The notes under the pieces: model-generated
The model's database searches: none
The model's input: only the letters and a program-made list of their open reading frames with translations
What the model was told of the DNA's origin: nothing
In this document: piece after piece, positions 56,401 to 64,000 of the stretch
Layout: each line of letters opens with the position of its first letter
How positions within the stretch are numbered: the stretch's first letter is position 1
From: Telopea speciosissima
Lineage: Eukaryota; Streptophyta; Magnoliopsida; Proteales; Proteaceae
Direction: 5' to 3'
Assembly: GCF_018873765.1 (NCBI RefSeq)
Contig: NC_057924.1
Location: 5,394,001 to 5,458,000, forward strand
DNA length: 64,000 nucleotides
Position numbers and translations under genes: made by a program

Positions 56401-59400
56401 ATTTGACTCCGAGTCTTTTGGACTTGGGAGGTCCACAAAGAAGATTTTTTTTTCCTGTTAATGCTGCATGAAGGAGATTGGTTTGTCACCCAAAAGTCTG
56501 CTTGGGCATTGTCATGCATTTATTCTTTTGCACACTTTTAAGTTTTAATGGATCCACATCTATCAACATAACTGCTATAAAGCAGTGATTAGAAGTGAAG
56601 TATATTTAAATTTTCCTATGGGGTAATGGTGCTTTTGGGTAGCAAATTAGCAATAGGTTGTTCTTCGGCCATCGAGAGAATATATTAACTTACTGTTGTC
56701 TTCAGCAGTATTGGAGTCTATCCTAAACCAAGGAAATGTGATACTGGGTCTTTTCTGTACGATTAAACTGTCTATCAAGGTACTAAAACTTGGGTCTCGG
56801 TGCCAACTCGACTCTTGGAAAAACCGAGACGAGTCGAGATCTCGCCGAGTTGGTGCATTTTTTTTTTTTCAACTCGAAGCCTCAACTTTGGGTCAACCCA
56901 AGATCTGGACCCGAGATCTCGCCGAGATATGTCGAGTTTTGTCCAATTAGGTAAGGTATTTAAATGGTAGGTGGGTTAAAATAATGGGTTGAAACCGAGA
57001 TCCAACCGAGATCCGAGATCTCGCCGAGATATTGCACTTTTGAGACTCGCAGGCAATCTCGTCTCGAGATTTCAAATATCCGAGAAACGCCGAGATCTCG
57101 CGAGTTCTCGAACTTTGCTGTCTATAACCTAGAGCTGTTGCCAAGCCCCTCCTTGCTTCATGGATGCAGCACTACCATCTGAACCTTCTAAAAAGCTCTT
57201 CTTGGATCCAGAGGAAGAGTCTTCTGATGGACCGACCACCTAAGCCTCTAATCATCAGGATTGCAAGTTTGGGAAGCGAAACAGGTAAAATCTCCCAACC
57301 TATCTCCCCCAAATTTGCTTTTTTCCGCCCATTAAGAAATGAATTCAATCATCCCCATGCAATTCTCCTCTCATCTTCCCAATTTCATCTGCATCCGTTT
57401 AGGCTATGCTGTTAGCTTACATATTTCCAAGGGCATTGATGCAACTACCTAAAGAAAAGCCAACTCCTGACACACCATCACTGGTCTCGTATTGTGGTTC
57501 CCATTTTATTACATTCCCCGTCTGGGAAGATTCGTTTTTTTCAATTACTCAACCGAGGTTCTAATTTGTGTGCTGTGTTCCAGTTCCTGATCCATTACCC
57601 CTCACATCTCATTCTCATTTCCTTCACCTTGAATATCCTTGCTTAAGGCTCTGTCCTTCCTCCTCCAATGGAGATCGGTAGCTGTCATGTGTACAGAGGC
57701 TTGTACTGGCTTAAACAAGGAATAGCTTGCTTTGTTGCAGACAGGGCCAAGAATCCCGATTGTCACGCACAACATGGAAGAAGAATGCTCTTTCAGATCC
57801 AAGAATTTCTCTCTTTCAAATGGAAATGAAGATGGGCAAGTACAACTGCATGTTTAAACTTTAGAGGTCACGGGAGCAGTTCCTGTGTTTTGGATTCCCG
57901 TAATTAAACTTGCAGATCCTGTGTGTAATTTTCAAAGCGTAAGGGATGTTGGGTCTCATTTACCCTTTTAAAAAACAAAAGACATTTCCCAAGTGATTGG
58001 AAGGTTATGCTGGATATTGGTAAAAGTTTTCACTTACATAATTCTCCCACTATTCTCCCACTGCCATTGCTTGGTACAACCTTTACCGTTAGTAGTCATC
58101 CATTTTCAAACAAAGAAAACCTCAAAGAACACTTTACCAACCATCTTATCGAACTTGCCTTCTTAATATTCAACACTATAGCTATCAAGATTAAACCAGA
58201 GACAAACTCCATATTTTTCCTCACTTCACTAGCTCCCATAGCCTCAGTTGACCCCGTTGGCTTTTCAAATCGTGCAATTCTTAAAATCTTTAATCAACCA
58301 ATGATGAACACAGCAACTGTATTTTGTAAAGCTAATTCATCCCCTAAATCCTATTTGCATTATTCCTTGATCTTGCATGAGCCTTGGCCCTACGGTTAAG
58401 TTGCACTATTGCAACCTGTTGGTTGTGGGTTCGAAACTTGGAACAGCCTCTTCTGCAAAGCAGGGGGTAAGGCTGCGTACATTTGCCCCTCCCAGACCCT
58501 GCAGTAGCGGGAGCCTCGTGCACTGGGACGCTCTTTCATTTCTTGATCCTGCATGAGCTCTATAACTGGGCTTAAAGTCATACTACTACTAGCCTACAAA
58601 TCACTAATTTGTGCTTGTTCAGTTAAAGAGAAAGGTGCAGAAAATGGGGTGTCTGGGGGATACCATTGAGTGCTGTGCCTCATTTCATTGTCAAAAAGAA
58701 ATAACACGAACTCTAAGGAGTCTCTCATGACTATTGTCTCAGTTAAGCTGATCTGTGTTGTGTTTTGCTTATCAGCATTCTTTAAGGTAATGTGCTTATA
58801 TATTGGACTTATCTATTCTGTTTGAGGCTGGGGTTGGCCAAAAAACTCATTCTGACACATTAAACAACCAGTCATCCAATAAAGCATTTTCCCAATTATC
58901 ATGGCATTGAATTTCTGATAATAGATATACTATTTTTAATTAGTTTCATGACTGGGGGATAAAAAAGCATGAGAATTTTTGCTTGTTCATGGCCCTCTTG
59001 ACCAATGGTGTACATAGTCATTATTTGGACAATTTTGTCACACTTATTAATTGGTTACAGAAAAGCTTTTAATGAAGGCAAGAGCTCAGGTAATTGGCCT
59101 TTTATTTGATTATGACAACTTAAGTAAATGTCTTCCGAAATGTGCAAGGAAATATGTTGGAGAGGGACAGGCTAGCTTCTTCTATGTTTTAAGTGAAACT
59201 CCCCCCTTTCTTTCACCTCAAAAAGAGGTCCTTGCTTGAGTGCTTGCATAATTGATGTTGAATGTATTTTTCAGTGAAGTATTTTATTCAGGGCCAAAGT
59301 GGCTTCAAGTACTTTTATAAAATTAGGTATTATTAGAAGTACTTCTAGCATTTGGGTACCACTGACTGTGGTATCTGCACAAATGGTATGCGGTTGCAAA

Positions 59401-59925
59401 ACATACTGTTCTTGGGGAATTTTCTGGTAACCCGCTGCTATGAAGCATTTGACCTGTCATACACACTTGACTCGTAGTTTGTATGTTTCAACCATGGAAT
59501 AAGACAAAAAAGTACTGAAAAATGAAATTCTAAATGTCTCTATATTGTAAACTGACCATTTATAAAGGGATATTTTTCATTGAAAGCCAAAAAAAGCTTT
59601 AGTTCAGTAACTGGTTTCTTAGATTTGCTTGCTCAATGCAGGTGCAGAGGTAGCTGTTCTTTGCATTACGAAATCTGGGGAGGTGCTCAATTATCAAGCA
59701 TTCACGAATTCAAGGGGGATTTACTCAGTGGCTGAGACTATGCCAGAAAGTGATCGCTGGGATGCATGCTTGGCAAGGCCAATGAGTAGTATCCATGAGC
59801 ATTGTACCCAACTGGCAGATGCCAATTCTGGGGTCAAGTTCAGTTACAGTCATCCATCAGGTTATTCTCATGCCGTCAAGCCATTTCTCTATCGGCCTGC
59901 CAATGTTCCGATGTACTGCATCTGA
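53464..59925 (+). CDS. Pollen Ole e 1 / extensin-like secreted protein
   Basis: Two exons, 53464-53614 and 59642-59925 (GT/AG, G|GT completing Gly51), encode 144 residues. The first ATG in frame is at 53464; residues 1-23 (ending MLSGVRA) are a clear signal peptide, with mature Trp24. The mature part has WTGEIHGRVVCDVCGD, GPEDHALEGAEVAVLC, SGEVLNYQAFTNSRGIYSVA, ETMPESDRWDACLARP and six Cys including the C-x-x-C pair at 34/37, which is the Ole e 1-like domain; it ends RPANVPMYCI. Members are secreted and usually apoplastic or cell-wall associated; the exact role of this subgroup is unknown. The intron is 6 kb and contains an RTE tail, a hAT-like MITE and an Au SINE. A Pack-MULE ends 238 bp upstream of the ATG. 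Confidence 0.92.
54973..55398 (+). mobile_element. RTE-type LINE, 3' tail with intact 131-codon ORF (copy 3)
   Basis: ORF 54976-55371 reads MYGAKCWAVKKHHIDKVNVA, LRWMSGKTRKDKVRNDHIRA, LRWCGHVQQRLLDAPL, GRPKMTLGEVVKKEMHSLDL and WRARIHVADPI, the C-terminal end of the RTE polyprotein. It ends in a TTGTTGTTTTTG tail. It lacks RT and endonuclease. The cleanest of three copies; sense-oriented in the intron of the Ole e 1 family gene. Confidence 0.88.
56776..57117. mobile_element. hAT-like MITE with GAGATCTCGCCGAG motif arrays
   Basis: Exact 8-bp duplication CTGTCTAT at 56768-56775 and 57118-57125. Ends CAAGGTACTAAAACTTGGG and, reverse-complemented, CAAAGTTCGAGAACTCG both fit the hAT CARNG consensus. 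Inside, GAGATCTCGCCGAG and variants recur at least four times in 340 bp, plus palindromic GAGATCTC cores. No coding capacity. Lies in the Ole e 1 family gene intron. Confidence 0.85.
57126..58362. other. Intron of the Ole e 1 family gene; nothing recognised
   Basis: A 130-codon plus ORF at 58007-58399 has no recognisable motifs and runs into the Au SINE, so I do not call it a gene. Confidence 0.35.
58383..58538 (+). mobile_element. Au-type SINE with 20-bp target duplication
   Basis: Starts CTTGGCCCTACGGTTAAGTT (tRNA-like A-box), then B-box GTGGGTTCGAAAC, AACAGCCTCTTCTGC, GGGTAAGGCTGCG, CAGACCCTGCAGTAGCGGGA and a CTCTTTC end. The flanks TTCCTTGATCTTGCATGAGC (58363-58382) and TTTCTTGATCCTGCATGAGC (58539-58558) differ at two bases. 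In the Ole e 1 family gene intron, sense. Confidence 0.9.
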
Positions 59926-61074
59926 ATGTTATACTTAATATATATATATAAATGTATAATACAGTATAAATTTGTGCTAGTAAGAAAATGGATAAACATG
60001 AAATGATATGTATTTCGAATTCCTTGGATGTGTGCAACTTCTATTGCTGTGTTCATATTACTTGGTTATGTTCAGTAAAATTCCCATGTTCTGCCTCTTG
60101 CGTACCACATGGATCTGAACCCTCATATTGATGAACCCTATCTAAGATGACACCTTTCTCTTTTTTGATGGTGGCTGTAATGCTGTTCAAATCAATGGAA
60201 CTCCTCATATAGTTAGATAACTTAGTTGAGCTGTTCTTGGTGCAATATATTCACTTGGATTTTGCCAATTGTCATGTTAAAGCAACTGTGCAAAAAAAGA
60301 AAGAAAAAAAGACTGATATGCTTAAACCAAGCAATGCTGGCCAAAGTGGCTTGGTGTTTACTAACCTGCCCTGATTCTTTGTTTGCAAAAAATTGTCAAG
60401 AGCTAGTATTTTAGAGAGGATGATTTCATGAACAGCAAAGTATTACCCACTGCTATGTGGGATGGAGGGAATATAAATCAGCAAAATAGATGTTTGAAAA
60501 TTCAAGGTTAAGGGAGAGTGCAGAGTAGTGGGCGAAGTATCGTAGGCATGCATGGAATATTTATGGGATGCATGCCAGCACAAATGAAGGTATTCGATTG
60601 ACTTGGTTTTGAAATTTGACACGTGGCTAATTTAGAACACTTACTATGAATACAACAATTTGCGGATCAAAATTCCATGTGCCACAATGAGAATGAGCTG
60701 CAAAGGAGCCGTTCAAATGAATTTTCCATGGCTCCCTATTCTTAACCGATGGGAAGGAAGATTTTCTGTATTGAATAAAGCGACATTTCATTACCTAAAA
60801 AGAAATTATATAATTCCACTAGTAGTTCTGGTAAATTAAGTGGATTGAGATCCTCTCCCGCGTGGGACGATGTCCAGCGCACATCGTCTGGCTGGGGAGG
60901 CCTCGATCCACACTCCATTGCACCGGGATGTGTGCCTCATCTATCTCGATCCAAATTAAGTCGCCTATAAAGTCTTTTTTCACATCCCCAGGTTTTTTAT
61001 TATTATTGAAAACATATATAGGTAGTTGGAAGCAATAAAAGCTTCAAAGTTAATCTACTACTCTTTGTGAGATT
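59926..61074. other. Intergenic downstream of the Ole e 1 family gene
   Basis: Probably begins with its 3' untranslated region (TATATATA tract at 59941-59950). 60846-60955 has a GATCCTCTCCCGCGTGGGAC stretch like the ends of GC-rich foldback elements elsewhere in the window. No gene seen. Confidence 0.4.
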
Positions 61075-61083
61075 ATCGGGTAG

Positions 61084-61267
61084 GTATTTTTATTTGTTCC
61101 ATTTCTTGTCTGCTCCATTTCCCCAAGTTCTTCTAATAGAGGGGGTTGGATCGCACCCAAACAGTGTGTTCAGGCAAAGGTAGAGTAGTCATTTCTGCCC
61201 CCCCCCCCTCTCTATTAGAGGAATCTGGGGAAATGGACTTGCCTAGAAATGGAGCAGATCAAGGTCC
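61084..61267. mobile_element. Foldback MULE-type MITE with 9-bp target duplication
   Basis: ATCGGGTAG occurs at 61075-61083 and 61268-61276. The arms (CTGCTCCATTTC, CCATTTCCCCAAGTTC, TCTAATAGAGGGGG) are matched by the reverse complement of the right half (CTGCTCCATTTC, CCATTTCCCCAGATTC, TCTAATAGAGAGGG). The centre ACCCAAACAGTGTGTTC resembles the core of the 36817 element. Confidence 0.85.
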
Positions 61268-61276
61268 ATCGGGTAG

Positions 61277-62591
61277 TCGAGTTAGTGATTCTTATGAAAT
61301 GAAAACTTAACCCGAATATCTTGCAACCCATTCGTTCTGATTGATTTTGTTTCAAATGGGCAAGGAGCCACGCAAGGGTCCAACAACAAAAAATATGTGC
61401 CAATACCCTGTAAAACTTATACCAAATTAATTTGGAATAGTGAAGGGCATTTCAGACCTCCAACATATAGTGGGGAACTAATGTTGACAGTAGATTTGTT
61501 GGTGAACATTTTACCACGGTAAATGAAAACTTTTGCCCCTATTAAGCTTAAGGGAGAGGATTTTCTGAGTAAGCGGCATAAAAAAGCCCAACTATGAGAT
61601 GTGGTAAAATGGTATCATATACATTTCATATGAGAAAGAGAGAGATGGACACAAAATGTTAATTGAAGAATTATAGGTTTACCTTCGGAACCTAATTTAT
61701 CTTAAGCCACGTCATGATGGCCATCATTGTGCTTAGATGGGTGCCAAGGAACAGTAAGAGAATGTAGAATGATCCAAAAAAATCAAGACATCAATATTTT
61801 GAGAGGTAAAATGGTCCAATCCGGCCTGATATGGTTATCAATCGAGACCAATACGGGCAACCAATATAGATACCCAAAACCATTAAGGAGGAAAACTTTC
61901 TCCTTTTCTTCCCGTTGATTAATCACTTAAAGTAAGGGAAGTTTTTTATTTTTAATCGGACGGTTAAAACTAGATCGAATGATGTGTCCTTCATCTGTAC
62001 AATTAAGTATTGACCATCAACCACAAGTCAATGATATTCTGCAAGATAGTCAAACAAATCGAAATGGTCAAGATTGTTGACACGTAGTAGTCGTGTACAA
62101 GTAGTCCAAGACTTTGGTCCCAAGTCCCAACTGCCAACACATCCTCACAAGTCACAACCGTTGGATTGGTCCATAGAGGCTTGAGATCGTTAAATTTGGA
62201 TCAAGAGAGCCCCACGCGGTGCTAATTATTTGATCAAGTGTTTCCGATCATCTTCCAATCTAAGCTCTCAGATCAACAAGTGGTCCCACAAATGTAGGTG
62301 TAAATCTAAATCAACAGCCACGATATCCCTGCGTATGTCCAAATGTCCAAGGGAGTATGCTGGCTGGTACTTCAGATTACACTGTAACTTTTAGAAAGAA
62401 AGCAACAACGGAAAATAGGGAAATGGCGGTTAACTCGTAAGAAGAAAGTCCAAGGCTGTGTAAGAGAACCCGAATGGCCTTCAAATATGGAAAGCTTTTC
62501 ATTGTCCAAGAAGAAAAGGAAGGAGAGAAGGAGAGAAGAAGAGAGAAAATTCGTTCATGCTTCAAGAGAAACTCCATTTTTTCCACTCAAA
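61277..62591. other. Intergenic; likely promoter side of the folate-biopterin transporter-like gene
   Basis: No gene seen. The last 100-150 bp (purine-rich GGAGAGAAGGAGAGAAG at about 62521-62537) would be the 5' untranslated region of the following exon. Confidence 0.35.
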
Positions 62592-62672
62592 ATGATAGTA
62601 TGGCTGAAACAGTTGCAGGCCGCGTACGGGTTTACGTTCCTATGGCTTATCTCTTTGGTTTACTTCATTCAG
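62592..62672 (+). CDS. Folate-biopterin transporter-like (FBT4 type), probable first exon only
   Basis: ATG at 62592 opens 27 codons, MIVWLKQLQAAYGFTFLWLI then SLVYFIQ, ending exactly at a GT (CATTCAG|GTCTGG). This matches the N-terminus of plant folate-biopterin transporter family proteins, where the next residues should be GFRSFVWTAVSYQLKD; family members are multi-pass membrane proteins, some plastid-targeted. I could not find that second exon before 64000, so either the first intron exceeds 1.3 kb and the gene continues to the right, or this is a fragment. The overlapping ORFs MAETVAGRV... and the Lys/Arg-rich upstream extension are other readings. Confidence 0.55.
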
Positions 62673-63820
62673 GTCTGGATTTCGCACGTCAAGCTATGAT
62701 ATTTGTTGGCTTGATTGAATTGAATTCATCCATTGATGGTTTTTGAAGAATTTAAATTGGTTTTGGTTTTTGAGTTGTTGTGTATTTGTGATCCTATCGT
62801 TTTCGTTTGCTGCGTTAAAATTTATTTATTTTAGGGGTTTTGGTGATGAGCTTCGAGGATATTGTAGGTTTGAGGTTATCTATTCTTATGATTTTGGGTC
62901 TTTTAGATTTGGAACATTTACCTTCCTTACTTGATTCAGGATTTCGAAGCTCATTTATTTGGTGAGACTTATCAAATACTTTTATTGAGTGATGGACCTG
63001 GATTTCTTGTTGAATTAGTTGAGTGAAATTGAGTAGATAGATAGATAATAAATACTAAATTACCAATGACTGCCTTTTATGGGAGGATGTCTTAAGAGTT
63101 TGATTAATTGGAAGCTGAGTGTTGGTGTGGCTACCTTGGACATAAATTTGAGTGTAAAAGAGCATTATTTTTAGTCTCAACCAAGGACAATTTTCTCATG
63201 CCTTAATTGGAGATGTGCACGAGGTTTCCACCTTTTGGAAGATTTGCTGACTGAAGAGGACCATGTTAATGTTAGTTATATGCTTCCCTCCATCTTAATG
63301 TTGAGGATATTGTTTCAAACAATTGTTTGGAGGCTTGGCTGAAGGACTATTCAATTTACCCAACAAATTTGGGGATGAGAATATATTTTTTCTTTTCTCT
63401 TTGAATCATGTCACAGATAGTGACCCTTTACTTTTCCAAATAATACTGTAGGGAGTATGGAACTTGGGGGGTTGGTTTATGTTAGGTCAGTTTAGTAGGT
63501 CAAGAAGGAAGGCTCCCTCTGGTTGGATACAAAATATATGAAAATAAAGTATTTTCACAAGGAAGACCAATGACAGAACAGAAAATGGTTAGACTTTTAG
63601 ATAGTATATGGAAACTAAAGTAACATATTTCTTCTTTTAATATTTTTCTAACAAAAGCTGAAGGATTGGTAATGTTAGTTACTATATTTAGTAAAATTAT
63701 AAGGTACAAAACTGTCGTTGGTATGACTGGAAAATTTTTTATTTTGTTTTTGTTTTGATTTTACTTTACCTCTTTAAATTTTAAATGTACCAGATGGAGT
63801 GTGAGGGAAAAGTCTCTTAC
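62673..63820. other. Possible first intron of the transporter-like gene; nothing recognised
   Basis: T-rich on the plus strand, as plant introns are. No second exon found. Confidence 0.35.
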
Positions 63821-63956
63821 AGAGGAAATCCTAATCCTTCTGTCCATCTGACACAATGAATAATTACATCTTCTGAGTGGCCAACAAAATCTGCGATTTC
63901 CTCTACTTCCACCTCCTTCAACTCTTTCCATAAACCAGGTTGTAGACCAGCCCAAG
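63821..63956 (-). CDS. Exon-like stretch of an unrecognised minus-strand gene
   Basis: The minus strand has a good acceptor (TTCTTTCTATAG, ending 63957), an open frame WAGLQPGLWKELKEVEVEEI ADFVGHSEDVIIHCVRWTEG LGFP, and then CTCT|GTAAGAG, a good donor (an in-frame TAA lies at the same place, so it could also be a last exon). Composition is protein-like, with alternating acidic and hydrophobic residues. Family not recognised. If real, it lies antisense to the putative intron of the transporter gene. Confidence 0.35.
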
Positions 63957-64000
63957 CTATAGAAAGAATATATGTTCAGCAATGGCCTTCGCTAAACATA

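Noticed and set aside
58007-58399. 130-codon plus ORF in the Ole e 1 family gene intron
   Set aside because: No recognisable motif, runs into an Au SINE at its 3' end, and no start context or splice evidence.

Overview
This is plant nuclear DNA: AT-rich, gene-poor, with intron-containing genes, a nuclear-type tRNA-Trp, plant Au-type SINEs, RTE and L1 LINEs, LTR retrotransposons and many small foldback DNA transposons. The protein-coding genes (glycine-cleavage T protein, a PPR336-type PPR protein, an Ole e 1 family protein, a RAD16-type SNF2 ATPase) are angiosperm genes. Long introns and dense old repeats suggest a medium or large genome, perhaps a woody early-diverging eudicot or magnoliid; that last point is a guess.

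Layout. 1-3481: 5' end of a minus-strand gypsy-type LTR element, inserted inside an RTE LINE tail (3482-3815). 6386-19111 (minus): first eight exons (503 codons, all splice phases agreeing) of a RAD16-like SNF2/RING ATPase; the rest of the gene would lie left of the window. Its seventh intron (7.5 kb) holds a complete non-autonomous LTR element (10000-13293), and other introns hold a LINE tail, a short retroposed insertion and a foldback element. 20153-20912: a 381-bp tandem duplication. 22476-26775 (minus): complete three-exon mitochondrial T-protein gene (411 aa) with an Au SINE and a run of 24 G in intron 2 and a probable leader intron. 27.4-45.6 kb: no intact gene, but many precisely bounded transposable elements, several with target-site duplications readable by eye (L1 LINE at 38348-40302, SINEs, 9-bp-TSD foldback MITEs), plus captured-looking gene fragments.

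45678-46862 (minus): intact PPR gene. 47196-47267 (minus): tRNA-Trp(CCA). 49124-50152: a hAT-like element. 51320-53226: a Pack-MULE-like element with about 85-bp terminal inverted repeats and a transit-peptide-like ORF, ending about 240 bp upstream of the Ole e 1 family gene (53464-59925, plus), whose two exons are separated by a 6-kb intron containing an RTE tail, a hAT-like MITE and an Au SINE. At the right edge are the probable first exon of a folate-biopterin transporter (62592-62672, plus) and an exon-like stretch on the opposite strand.

The four or five genes are housekeeping or cell-wall/organelle functions with no evident joint pathway. I saw no defence system, operon or biosynthetic cluster. 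The most unusual signal is a set of small hAT-like elements, each packed with its own short motif in both orientations, two of them with shared 8-bp flanking duplications.
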